The position numbers were made by a program, and so were the translations under genes. The notes beneath the pieces were generated by a model. It made no database searches and had not been told where the DNA came from. It saw only the letters and a list, made by a program, of their open reading frames with translations. From G963668605 sp963668605 (GTDB taxonomy: Bacteria; Acidobacteriota; Terriglobia; Bryobacterales; Bryobacteraceae): DNA of 64,000 nucleotides. Location: positions 4,216,001-4,280,000 of the forward strand of contig OY764903.1 of NCBI GenBank assembly GCA_963668605.1, written 5' to 3'. Positions 26,574 to 35,321 of the stretch are shown piece by piece; the first letter of the stretch is position 1; the number at the start of each line of letters is the position of its first letter.

Positions 26574-29500
26574 ATGAGATCTCTTTTACTTGTAGTCGGT
26601 TCCCTCGTCCTCACAACCACAATGGCCTTCAGCCAAAACATTTACGGCACTATCACCGGATCCGTTGTAGATCCCAGCGGCGCGGCGATCGCCGGAGTGA
26701 AAGGTGCACTCGTTGAGCAGGGGAGAGGGACGGAGCGACATTTCAAGACCGAACTGGACGGTTCCTTCGTAATCCCTAACCTTGCGCCCGGAGAGTACAC
26801 GTGCACAATTCAGGCCGACGGCTTCAAGAAACTGGTGATTCGCGGTCTGGTTCTGACGGCGAGCGAAACGCGCAGCGTCGGGAAGTTCACGCTGGAAGTG
26901 GGCGGTGTCGTAGAAAGCGTGACAGTGCAGGCTCAAGTTGCGCCGGTGCAGGTGGCGAGCGGGGAGAGGTCGGGCGTTGTCACCGGATCCCAGCTTAACG
27001 ACATCGCCGTGCCAGGGCGAGATTTTGCTTCGTTCCTCTTCACGGTACCGGGTATCGTGGATTCCGGCGCGCAAGGCAGAGAAGCGATGGCGCGCAACGC
27101 GCTCGGCAGCATTCACATCAATGGCGGACGCGGGACATCCGTGCTGATGATGGTGGACGGCATGCCCAGCATGGACGCCGGCAACAACGGCGTGCCGAGT
27201 GAGCCCAATATGGACTCCATCGCTGAAGTGAAAATCATGACCAGCAACTATCAGGCTGAGTACGGGCGCAATGGCGGTGGTCTGATCACGGTAATCACAA
27301 AATCGGGTTCGAAAGACTTTCATGGGTCGGCGTACGAATATTACAGGCACGAAAGTCTCAACGCCAACAGTTTCTTCAACAACCGCACCGGCACAGCCAA
27401 GGCGCCGTACCGCTACCGCATTACGGGGTATTCGATCGGCGGCCCGGTCCTGCTTCCCAAGACGAATTTCAACAAGGACAGGAACAAGGCGTTCTTCTTC
27501 TTCTCACAGGAACTGGTAGGATCCCGCAATAACTGGGCACCGGTTTTCGTCAATATGCCGACGCAACTGGAGCGGAACGGCGACTATTCTCAGAGCCGCG
27601 ACGTCAACGGTGCGCTGATCCCGGTGAAGGATCCGACGACCGGTCTGAATTTCCCCGGCAACATCGTTCCCAAGGACCGCATCAACAAACTCGGCCAATC
27701 GATGTTGAATTTCCTCCCGCTGCCGAACTACACGGATCCCGATCCGGCGAACCTGTACCGGCGCAATTACCGCACGGTTCCGAGCGGCGGCTGGCCGCGG
27801 CGCCAGGAAGTGATCCGCGGGGACTACAACATTACGCCGAACTTCCAGGTTTTCTATCGCATGCTTGAGGATTCCAATAAACTGCTGCTGCAGAGTGGAT
27901 CGGGCGGCTGGCCCGCCGGCAGCGTGAACTATCTGCTAACGCCGGTGATGTGGGACCGCCCCGCCCGTGCGCAAGCCGTTCACGCCACAAACGTTTTCTC
28001 GCCTACTCTCGTCAACGAAGTTACCTTCACAAGGGCTATGAACAACGTGATCTTCTACCCGACCGATCCCAGCGTTCTGGACCGGTCACTCATGGGCAAT
28101 CCGGCGCAATGGTTCAAGGACGACCTTCCCGGCGCCAACTGGATCCCGGCCCTGACCTTCGGCGGAACGCCGGCCAGCACGGCAAACACCACGCTGAGCG
28201 CGAATCTCCCGAACGCGTATCCTGATCCTGGATACACTTTCACCGAGAACCTGAGCAAGGTTTGGAAGAATCACAGTCTGAAAGCCGGCTTCTATGTGGA
28301 ACGGAACAATAAGCTTCAGTCCGCCGGCACGCAAATCCGCGGCGCATTCAGTTTCGCACGGGACACTAACAATCCGCTCGATACCGGGCACGGCTATGCG
28401 AGCGCCCTGATCGGGAATTTTCAATCTTACACTGAGGCGAACAACCAACTCCGGGGCGATTACCTGTTCTGGGAGTACGAATGGTATGTGCAGGATAACT
28501 GGCGCGTGACCAAGAAACTGACCCTCGATTACGGTCTGCGCTTCTATCACAGTCCTCCGACCATCGATCGTTCCAAGAGCATGGCCACCTTCATATCTGG
28601 TCTGTACGATCCAGCCAAGGCGCCGGTCCTTTACGTGCCCGCGAAGGACGCCTCGAATAAGCGGGTTGCCAAAAATCCGCTCACTGGAGCGCTGGCGCCT
28701 ACTCCGCTGATCGGCCTCTTTGTGCCGAATTCCGGAGACGTCTCGAATGGCTCCCGGGCTGCCGGTGACGGTGTGCCTCAAGGCCTGTACTCCACTTCCT
28801 GGCTGGGGTTCGGTCCGCGCTTCGGTTTTGCCTATGACGTTTTCGGAAACGGCAAGACCGCTATTCGCGGCGGCTTCGGCGTCTTCAAGGACAAGGTTAC
28901 CGGCAACACAATCTACAACAGCGCCGGCAATCCTCCCGTCACGTCCACACCTACTCTGTATTACGGCACGCTGGACACCTACGCACAAAACCCAGGCTTC
29001 ACGGGCCCGTCGAATGTCACTGTCATCTCGGGTCTGCAACCGTTGCCTTCCATCATGAACTACAGTTTTTCGATTCAGCATCAGGTTCGCAACGCGACGT
29101 TCGACGTAGCGTACGTCGGCAGCTTGTCCCGGCACCTTTCCATTCAGCGCAATATCAACGCGATCCCGATGTTCGCGCGGTTCGATCGGAAGAATGCGGA
29201 CCCGACGCAGCCCACCGTTCCGCTCCAGGATAATTTCCTCCGCCCCTACAGCGGCTATGGCAATATCACTCAGCGGGAGTTTTCGGGAACGTCGAACTAC
29301 CACGCGCTGCAATTTTCGGCCCACCGCCGCTTCTCGAGGGGCGTGCAGTTCGGCGTCTCCTACACGTGGTCGAAGATACTGACGGTTTCGAGCGGTGACA
29401 CGGGCGGAATTAGTTCGTATTTCCCGGTTCGGTCCTATAACTACGGCCCGGCGGACTTCGATCAGCCGCATTCACTCGTGTTCAACTACATCTACGATCT

Positions 29501-30026
29501 GCCGAAGGTCGGGAAAAAGACGGGTTTCAAACCTGCCAAGTGGGTGCTGGACAACTGGCAGATCAGCGGTATCACCTCATTCCTGAGCGGCAACCCGTTT
29601 ACTCCCGGATTCAGCCTGGTTGATGGGCAGGACACTACCGGATCCACCGATGGAGCCAGGATTACAGTGATCGGCGATCCGCGCCTCGACAAGAGCCAGA
29701 AGACCTTTAATCGCACCTTCAATACCGATGTTTTCAAGCGGACCCCGCAGGGCAGCTTCGGTAACGCAGGCGTTGGCATTCTGTATGGGCCTGGCGTTAA
29801 CAACTGGGATCTCGGGATTAGCAAGCGGATTCCTCTGTTCTCCGAGGGCCGTTACGTGCAATTCCGGATGGAGACGTTCAACACGTTCAACCATACGCAG
29901 TTTTCGGGCCAGAACGCGACCGCCAGATTTGATAAAAACGGCGTTCAGACCGATCCGAACTTCGGCGTCTACACCGGCGCGTTCAAACCTAGAAACATTC
30001 AATTGTCATTGAGACTGATGTTCTAA
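26574..30026 (+). CDS. Oar-like TonB-dependent outer-membrane receptor with CarboxypepD_reg domain
   Basis: Outer-membrane transporter of 1150 aa. The signal peptide MRSLLLVVGSLVLTTTMAFS precedes a carboxypeptidase-regulatory-like (Cna-B type) domain (TGSVVDPSGAAIAGVKG...TELDGSFVIPNLAPGEYTC), a plug (DFASFLFTVPGIVDSG; VLMMVDGMPSMDAGNNG; YQAEYGRNGGGLITVITKSG) and a long beta-barrel ending IQLSLRLMF. This architecture is typical of Acidobacteria and is linked to oligosaccharide uptake. The ATG 26574 has AGGAG at good spacing. It leads a transcript with a TIM-barrel and a Gfo/Idh gene, under an operator-bearing promoter, so it probably imports the sugar or sugar acid degraded by this locus. Confidence 0.92.
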   Translation: MRSLLLVVGSLVLTTTMAFSQNIYGTITGSVVDPSGAAIAGVKGALVEQGRGTERHFKTELDGSFVIPNLAPGEYTCTIQADGFKKLVIRGLVLTASETRSVGKFTLEVGGVVESVTVQAQVAPVQVASGERSGVVTGSQLNDIAVPGRDFASFLFTVPGIVDSGAQGREAMARNALGSIHINGGRGTSVLMMVDGMPSMDAGNNGVPSEPNMDSIAEVKIMTSNYQAEYGRNGGGLITVITKSGSKDFHGSAYEYYRHESLNANSFFNNRTGTAKAPYRYRITGYSIGGPVLLPKTNFNKDRNKAFFFFSQELVGSRNNWAPVFVNMPTQLERNGDYSQSRDVNGALIPVKDPTTGLNFPGNIVPKDRINKLGQSMLNFLPLPNYTDPDPANLYRRNYRTVPSGGWPRRQEVIRGDYNITPNFQVFYRMLEDSNKLLLQSGSGGWPAGSVNYLLTPVMWDRPARAQAVHATNVFSPTLVNEVTFTRAMNNVIFYPTDPSVLDRSLMGNPAQWFKDDLPGANWIPALTFGGTPASTANTTLSANLPNAYPDPGYTFTENLSKVWKNHSLKAGFYVERNNKLQSAGTQIRGAFSFARDTNNPLDTGHGYASALIGNFQSYTEANNQLRGDYLFWEYEWYVQDNWRVTKKLTLDYGLRFYHSPPTIDRSKSMATFISGLYDPAKAPVLYVPAKDASNKRVAKNPLTGALAPTPLIGLFVPNSGDVSNGSRAAGDGVPQGLYSTSWLGFGPRFGFAYDVFGNGKTAIRGGFGVFKDKVTGNTIYNSAGNPPVTSTPTLYYGTLDTYAQNPGFTGPSNVTVISGLQPLPSIMNYSFSIQHQVRNATFDVAYVGSLSRHLSIQRNINAIPMFARFDRKNADPTQPTVPLQDNFLRPYSGYGNITQREFSGTSNYHALQFSAHRRFSRGVQFGVSYTWSKILTVSSGDTGGISSYFPVRSYNYGPADFDQPHSLVFNYIYDLPKVGKKTGFKPAKWVLDNWQISGITSFLSGNPFTPGFSLVDGQDTTGSTDGARITVIGDPRLDKSQKTFNRTFNTDVFKRTPQGSFGNAGVGILYGPGVNNWDLGISKRIPLFSEGRYVQFRMETFNTFNHTQFSGQNATARFDKNGVQTDPNFGVYTGAFKPRNIQLSLRLMF

Positions 30027-30035
30027 TAGGAGATT

Positions 30036-30890
30036 ATGCCTTACTTAACTTCACGCCGCACATTTTTTGCGCTAAGTTGTTCCGCCGCTCTCGCCTGGGC
30101 TAAGAGCGGACCCATCCGGGTGGGCTGTCAAGCCAATGGCTTTCCGTTCAAACAGGGAGATTTCCCGGGACTCCTCAAAGCCCTCGAATCCATGAAAAGC
30201 CTGGGATATGTCGGTTGTGAATGCAACTACCGATTCCTGGAAGGCGAGTTTGGCCGTGTCGCGGTCGCTCGTAAGCAAATCGAGAAGACCGGCGTCAAGC
30301 TCTTTGGAGCGCATGCTTCGATGGAGCAACTGAGCGGCGCGCAGGGCGCCCGCATCGCGGCCGGCGTCGCTGCGTTTGGCGCCGATTGCATGGTAGTGAG
30401 CGGCAAGGGTCTCTCGCCGGAAGGCAAGTTCGAGAAGGCGGCGCTGTTGGACAAGGCCAAGGAACTCGACCGGCTGGCCGCCATGCTCAAGGAAAACAAA
30501 CTGAAATTTACGTACCATAACCACAATCCGGAGTTCGCCAACAACAATGCGGAAATGAACGGCCTGGCGGAAAACACCAAACCGGGTCTGGTTAGTTTTC
30601 TCATGGACGCCGGACACGGCTATCTGGGCGGCGGCAATCCGGCGGCCTTCCTGTCCAGTCACTCCGACCGCGTGTACGGCATTCACCTGAAAACCTTCAA
30701 AGGCAAAGAAACGTCCGGCCAGGTCCCGCTGGGGCAGGGCGACTTCGATTTTGAAGCGCTCGCGGCCGCAGTGAAAAAAACCGGTTGGACCGGCTGGCTC
30801 ATCGATGAAGCAGGCGGTGGACCCAAGGGTGGCAATGCGGCGGGGGTCGGCACTGATCGCGAACACATCCGCAAGCTCTTCGGCGTCTGA
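30036..30890 (+). CDS. Tat-exported TIM-barrel sugar phosphate isomerase/epimerase-like protein
   Basis: Xylose-isomerase-like TIM barrel (AP_endonuc_2 family) of 284 aa. The N-terminus LTSRRTFFALSCSAALAWA is a Tat signal. Barrel motifs: VGCQANGFPF, GYVGCE, the His/Asn/Glu metal site FTYHNHNPEF, SFLMDAGHGY and GWTGWLIDEAGG. It starts 9 bp after the receptor stop. Such exported paralogues are abundant in Acidobacteria and Planctomycetes and probably act on sugars or keto-sugars with the adjacent oxidoreductase. Exact reaction unknown. Confidence 0.85.
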   Translation: MPYLTSRRTFFALSCSAALAWAKSGPIRVGCQANGFPFKQGDFPGLLKALESMKSLGYVGCECNYRFLEGEFGRVAVARKQIEKTGVKLFGAHASMEQLSGAQGARIAAGVAAFGADCMVVSGKGLSPEGKFEKAALLDKAKELDRLAAMLKENKLKFTYHNHNPEFANNNAEMNGLAENTKPGLVSFLMDAGHGYLGGGNPAAFLSSHSDRVYGIHLKTFKGKETSGQVPLGQGDFDFEALAAAVKKTGWTGWLIDEAGGGPKGGNAAGVGTDREHIRKLFGV

Positions 30891-30959
30891 ATTCGGACCC
30901 GATGATATCGACGCGAACCGCAAGGCGTAAATTTAGAATCTAGGAGGCACAAGACTGAC

Positions 30960-32126
30960 ATGGAGACGAACCGACGAGCATTTTTGGCAACTGCGGGCGC
31001 ATCTGCGATCACTGCGGGAACATCCGGACTGGCTGCCCAGGACAAGCCGATCCGGCTGGCAGTCATCGGCACGGGGACTCGGGCGTGGGCCCACCTGGCG
31101 ATTCTCAAATCCCTTCCCGGGTATCAAGTTGTAGCGCTGGCCGATCCCACGCCGGAGAACCTGGACCGCGCGGCGACGCTGGCCCCAGGAGCAAAAACCT
31201 ATAGCGACTACCGTAAACTGCTGGCGGAACGGAAGGACGTAGATGCGGTGGTTGTGATCACTCCCAGCTTCCTGCATGCCGATGTGACAGTCGCCGCATT
31301 CGAGCGCGGGCTGCCCGTGCTGTGCGAGAAGCCGATGGCCACCACGGTGCCCGATGCGAACCGCATGATCGCGGCCTCCCGCAAAGCCGGCAAACCACTG
31401 TACATTGGCTTCCAGAAGCGTCTGGTCCCGGTGACCAAGAAGATGAAGGATCTGGTGGTGGCGGGCGAAATTGGGAAGGTCCAAATGGTCAGCGGAAATC
31501 TCTTCCGCAGCGACTGGAACCCAAAGAGCTGGAAGTACACAGATCCCAAGACCGGCGTCAAGACGAACTGGCGCTATCTCACGCACACGGAAGGTAGCGC
31601 CCTGCTCGAGGACGGCGTTCACGAGATCGACAGCCTGCATTGGATCATCAACGACCGAGTGTTGCGCGTGACTGCGGCTGGCGGCAACAACATTTACAAG
31701 GATCGTGAAACCGTCGATCATGTGGCTGCGGTCGTCGAGTACGGATCGGGAGTGAAGCTCAGCTTCGAGCTGTGTCTTTTCGGCGCGGCCGCAGGTCCCC
31801 AGGCCAGACGCATGGTGTTAATCGGAAGTGACGGCGTGATGTACCCGGAGAACGGCAAGGTCGCCATTCGCAAGAACGGAGCGAAAGCGGTTCGCTACGT
31901 AGACGTCGTGGATAACACTCCGAAGGCCGTGACCGAGAAAGTCGTGGGCTCGGCGCAGGATTCCGAAACCTACCAGCAGTACGTTCTATTTGCGAAGACT
32001 TTGCGGGAAGGCAAGGCGCCTCTCGTCGATCCGGAGGCCGCAAAAGAGACCGTCAAGCTCATTCTGCTCGCAGAGAAATCATTGCGCGAGCATCGCGTTT
32101 TGAACTGGAACGATCTACCGGCCTAA
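30960..32126 (+). CDS. Tat-exported Gfo/Idh/MocA family oxidoreductase
   Basis: NAD(P)-dependent sugar dehydrogenase-type protein, 388 aa. The Tat signal is METNRRAFLATAGASAI. The Rossmann start IRLAVIGTGTRAWAHLAIL, the lysine motif VLCEKPMATT (EKP) and IGFQKRL complete the nucleotide domain. The C-terminal domain has YLTHTEGSALLEDGVHEIDS with the catalytic-type histidine. GGAGG precedes the ATG. Third gene of the receptor transcript. Relatives use a tightly bound cofactor in the periplasm (glucose-fructose oxidoreductase type), which would explain export. Confidence 0.88.
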   Translation: METNRRAFLATAGASAITAGTSGLAAQDKPIRLAVIGTGTRAWAHLAILKSLPGYQVVALADPTPENLDRAATLAPGAKTYSDYRKLLAERKDVDAVVVITPSFLHADVTVAAFERGLPVLCEKPMATTVPDANRMIAASRKAGKPLYIGFQKRLVPVTKKMKDLVVAGEIGKVQMVSGNLFRSDWNPKSWKYTDPKTGVKTNWRYLTHTEGSALLEDGVHEIDSLHWIINDRVLRVTAAGGNNIYKDRETVDHVAAVVEYGSGVKLSFELCLFGAAAGPQARRMVLIGSDGVMYPENGKVAIRKNGAKAVRYVDVVDNTPKAVTEKVVGSAQDSETYQQYVLFAKTLREGKAPLVDPEAAKETVKLILLAEKSLREHRVLNWNDLPA

Positions 32127-32142
32127 CCGGGCGCGCGTTTAC

Positions 32143-32185
32143 AGCCGGCCGCGGAAGACTGCATCCGATCTTCCCGGCCGGCGCT
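32143..32185 (+). terminator. Hairpin after the receptor operon
   Basis: A G+C-rich stem around AGCCGGCCGCGGAAG and CTTCCCGGCCGGCGCT with a ten-base loop, followed by TACCTCTCTTTT. It could end the receptor-isomerase-oxidoreductase transcript. Confidence 0.5.
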
Positions 32186-32240
32186 TACCTCTCTTTTGCC
32201 CACGCAACGGCCCGGGATCGGGGTTTCCTCTTATCAATAA

Positions 32241-32453
32241 ATGCCACTCACGAAAACACTCAAAGGTAAGACTGCGTTCGTAACCGGCGGGAGCCGGGGA
32301 ATTTGCGAGGCGTTCGCGGCCGAGAGGGCGGATCATCAACATCGGGTCGATTGCGGCGCGCATCGGTTTTGCTATGACGCTGTTTCTGATCGGAGTCGAG
32401 CGCTCCAGAGCGGCCCTGGAGCGACTGGATCGGCCTGTGGCTTTGGCACTTGA
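32241..32453 (+). pseudogene. Short-chain dehydrogenase relic with internal deletion
   Basis: It begins MPLTKTLKGKTAFVTGGSRG I, the cofactor-binding start of a short-chain dehydrogenase (TGxxxGI). After about 25 codons another frame gives GRIINIGSIAARIGF, the beta-5 strand block that normally lies about 110 residues later. The middle and the catalytic YxxxK region are missing, and the tail (RSRAALERLDRPVALALD) looks unrelated. Confidence 0.65.
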
Positions 32454-32488
32454 TAGAATTTTGTTCACTCTGCGGTGAAGGGATTATT

Positions 32489-33523
32489 ATGAAAATCGCG
32501 AAGGTTTTACTAATGCTGCTGCCCTTGATTGCAAGCGGCGGTGAGTATTCCGCTGAGAAGACTCAGGTTGATGGGATCGAAATTGTGCGCCTGGTTGACG
32601 CGTCGCACAAAACGCAGGTGTCCATCGCTCCTTCTATCGGCAATATCGCCTACGAAATGAAGGTCAACGGAAAAAACCTGCTCTGGTTCCCGTTTTCAGG
32701 GCTTGCCGAGTGGAAGACCAAGCTGACCCCGTGTGCCATTCCGTTTCTTGGGCCTTGGGCCAACCGCCTCGACGAGGACGCCTATTGGGCCAACGGTCGG
32801 AAGTACATCCTGAACCCCGGTCTCGACAACCTTCGCCGCGATCAGTTCGGCAATTCGATTCACGGCGTGCTCTACTTTTCTTCCGCATGGACGGTAGTTT
32901 CCGTTACCGCCGACGCCCGGTCGGCGCGCGCTGTCAGCCGGCTGGAGTTCTGGAAGTATCCCGACATGATGGCGCAGTTTCCGTTCGCTCACACCATCAC
33001 GATGACGCACCGGTTGGCGGACGGCGTTCTCGAAGTGGAACTGCGAATACAGAATCACTCGGTAAGCCCGATGCCCGTGAGTGTCGGGTTCCATCCGTTT
33101 TTCAGGATGCACGATTCGCCGAGAGCGGAGTGGAGCGTTCATCTTCCGGCGCGCAAGCAGGTGTTGCTGAACGACCGCTTGCTCCCCACAGGCGAGCTTA
33201 AGAAAGCCGAGTATTCCGATCCTCAACCGCTGGCAGCGAAACCGCTGGACGACATCATGACGGACCTGGAGCGCGACAGCGATGGGCGGACAACCTTCTG
33301 GGCCAAGGGGAAGCGGGAAAAGATTAGCGTCACCTTTGGCCCCAAGTATCTGGTGGGTGTCGCCTTCACGCCTCCTGACAAGGAGGCTATCTGCCTGGAG
33401 CCGATGACTGCGGTGACCAACGCCTTCAATCTGGCTCAGCGCGGGCTCTATAAGGACTTACAGACCATTCCGCCGGGCCGGGAATGGATAGAGAGTTTCT
33501 GGATCACACCCGAGGGATTCTGA
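32489..33523 (+). CDS. Secreted aldose 1-epimerase (mutarotase) family protein
   Basis: Galactose-mutarotase-fold protein of 344 aa with a signal peptide (MKIAKVLLMLLPLIASGGEY). The N-rich substrate loop reads PFLGPWANRLDEDAYWANGR, followed by NSIHGVLYFSSAW (His), GFHPFF (His) and ICLEPMTAVTNAFNL (catalytic Glu). It should interconvert anomers of a periplasmic sugar. The ATG 32489 follows GAAGGG. It stands alone between the SDR relic and a convergent TIM-barrel gene. Confidence 0.87.
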   Translation: MKIAKVLLMLLPLIASGGEYSAEKTQVDGIEIVRLVDASHKTQVSIAPSIGNIAYEMKVNGKNLLWFPFSGLAEWKTKLTPCAIPFLGPWANRLDEDAYWANGRKYILNPGLDNLRRDQFGNSIHGVLYFSSAWTVVSVTADARSARAVSRLEFWKYPDMMAQFPFAHTITMTHRLADGVLEVELRIQNHSVSPMPVSVGFHPFFRMHDSPRAEWSVHLPARKQVLLNDRLLPTGELKKAEYSDPQPLAAKPLDDIMTDLERDSDGRTTFWAKGKREKISVTFGPKYLVGVAFTPPDKEAICLEPMTAVTNAFNLAQRGLYKDLQTIPPGREWIESFWITPEGF

Positions 33524-33536
33524 TCCCGCCAGCGCG

Positions 33537-34397
33537 CTAGAAACCGAACTGGGCTCGCAGCGCTTCGCGGGCAGGCCGGACCGCGTCGTCGCCGGACTTG
33601 CCGACCGCGTTCTCTTCCTCCACCACCAGCCAACCGTTCCATTTCACCTTGTCGATTGCGGCGGCTAGCCCGGCCAAATCGAATGGCCCCAGGTCGGGAT
33701 TGTCGCCTGGCCGGTCGCTCAGATCGCGCAAGTGAATGACATCGATGCGTGCATGGTGTTTCAGGATGAACGCCGGCACGTTCGCCTTTTGACGCCGGGC
33801 GTGGCCGGTGTCCAGGACAAAGTGCACCAGCTTCGGATCCGTGCCTGCGTATATGGCTTCCATCTCAACGGCTCCATTAGCGAATTCCGGGCCGTGATTG
33901 TGGTAGGCAAAGCGTAGTCCCTTATTCTTGGCGTAGGCCGCCGCGGTATTCAGCTCCGTGCATTTGCGTTTGAGCGCGGCGTGATCCAATATGCCTCCAG
34001 CCGCCACAGGGCCGCCGCTGAGAATCAGTCGCTCTGGACCCATGGGAGCGGCGCCGTCCGCCACTTTGCGCCATAGTTCTGCCGGCGCGACATTCGTCTT
34101 CGGGTCGTATTCGAGCAGGAAGATGTGGACTCCCAAGAAACGCTGGCCGGCTTTGGCGAGTAAGGACCGGACCTCGGCAGCCTCGCCGTAATGCTCCTGC
34201 ACATTCTTGAAACTCGTTTCGATTCCCTGAAAACCGAACGACCGCACCCGTTCCATCACAGCGGCGAATGAAGAAAGCTTCTTTGGGTCGATGGGCCAGG
34301 AGTTGGTCTGACAGCCTATTCGGAGATTGGAGTTGGAGGCCAGCAGGCTGGCGGGAACGCCGAAGAGTAATGTGCGTCGGTTAAATGATAGGCTCAC
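33537..34397 (-). CDS. TIM-barrel sugar phosphate isomerase/epimerase-like protein, Tat signal
   Basis: A 286-aa AP_endonuc_2-family barrel starting with GTG (GGGAG upstream). It has a Tat-like N-terminus SFNRRTLLFGVPASLLAS, then RIGCQTNSWPID, FGFQGIETSF, the metal motif FAYHNHGPEFANGAVEME, VHFVLDTGHA and GWLVVEEENA. It follows the 34416-35321 gene by 18 bp in the same direction and belongs to the transporter operon. Paralogue of 30036-30890 and 60182-61030. Confidence 0.85.
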   Translation of the reverse strand: MSLSFNRRTLLFGVPASLLASNSNLRIGCQTNSWPIDPKKLSSFAAVMERVRSFGFQGIETSFKNVQEHYGEAAEVRSLLAKAGQRFLGVHIFLLEYDPKTNVAPAELWRKVADGAAPMGPERLILSGGPVAAGGILDHAALKRKCTELNTAAAYAKNKGLRFAYHNHGPEFANGAVEMEAIYAGTDPKLVHFVLDTGHARRQKANVPAFILKHHARIDVIHLRDLSDRPGDNPDLGPFDLAGLAAAIDKVKWNGWLVVEEENAVGKSGDDAVRPAREALRAQFGF

Positions 34398-34415
34398 GAA
34401 TGATTTCTCCCAGGG

Positions 34416-35321
34416 TCACAGTACGCGTTTAAGAGCCGGCTCGAGCGCCGCGGCAATCTGGGCATCGGAAAAGTCCGGAAGCTGCACGTCGCGGAGCAGT
34501 ATCCAGCGCTCGGTGTGTTCCACGGATTCGCCGGGCTGAAGCCTCGTGAGCGGCCCGAGCGTTTCCAACTCCATCATGAAGCGATTTGTGAAAAGTTCGA
34601 TCGAGCAGCCGAAATCCGGATAGTCGAGCGCAGAATCGGCCTTCGAATACTTAAAGAAAATCTCATTCCCAAGCAGGTAGGCCGTCCAGGAGTGCACATT
34701 GAACAGACCCGTCTTTTGCGGCTCGGTGGCTTCCGGATCCTGCCGGAGCCCAAAAAACCGTTCACCCCAGATCCATCGCGGATCTCCGAGCTTCGTGTAG
34801 GCCCACATTACCAGCGGATTCGTGGGCAGCAGCATCTCCGGATGTTTCCCGCGAGGCGGGAAACCGCTAAAAGCCACACCGCCGGGAGCCGTCTGGGTGA
34901 GCGTCCATGGAGCGAGTTCGATCGCCCACACGTTACGGTTCACGATGCGGTGCACGATCTCCACTTCGTCCGGGCGTGCGCCGAACCGGATAGTCAGATC
35001 CTTCTGCAAGCCAGTGGCTGGCTCGATTGTTCCCCCTACGCGCAGACCGTCTTCGAGATTCTCAAACTCTACCGGATCGTTGTCCAGCACCCACGTGACC
35101 TCTTTGCGCTCCGGCGCAACCCAAAGACGGTGCCCGCCGCGCACTCTCACGCCGGGGCCTTCGTCCGGAAAAATCTTGAATAGATTCTGTCCGCCGGCAA
35201 AGCCGCAACGCATGACGCGAGGCCCAAAACTGCGCGGCGCCACTAGTTCGATGCAGCCGTTCGATACCAGGCGGCAGTCCTGCCAGTGCTCGAACGCGAT
35301 ATCCCGATAGGTCAAATTCAC
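34416..35321 (-). CDS. Aldose-epimerase-like beta-sandwich protein, function unknown
   Basis: Predicted cytoplasmic protein of 301 aa, rich in beta-strand. Segments such as CIELVAPRSFGPRVMRCGFA, GGHRLWVAPE and VEIVHRIVNRNVWAIELAPW recall uncharacterised mutarotase-like (DUF4380-type) proteins. I start it at GTG 35321, which overlaps the transporter stop as GTGA, implying translational coupling; an ATG 66 bp upstream lies within the transporter gene. It may handle the anomer of the imported sugar. Confidence 0.75.
   Translation of the reverse strand: MNLTYRDIAFEHWQDCRLVSNGCIELVAPRSFGPRVMRCGFAGGQNLFKIFPDEGPGVRVRGGHRLWVAPERKEVTWVLDNDPVEFENLEDGLRVGGTIEPATGLQKDLTIRFGARPDEVEIVHRIVNRNVWAIELAPWTLTQTAPGGVAFSGFPPRGKHPEMLLPTNPLVMWAYTKLGDPRWIWGERFFGLRQDPEATEPQKTGLFNVHSWTAYLLGNEIFFKYSKADSALDYPDFGCSIELFTNRFMMELETLGPLTRLQPGESVEHTERWILLRDVQLPDFSDAQIAAALEPALKRVL

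Noticed and set aside
28086..29471. A 461-codon minus-strand open frame opposite the Oar-like receptor
   Set aside because: The receptor barrel on the plus strand is unmistakable; this frame has no motif.
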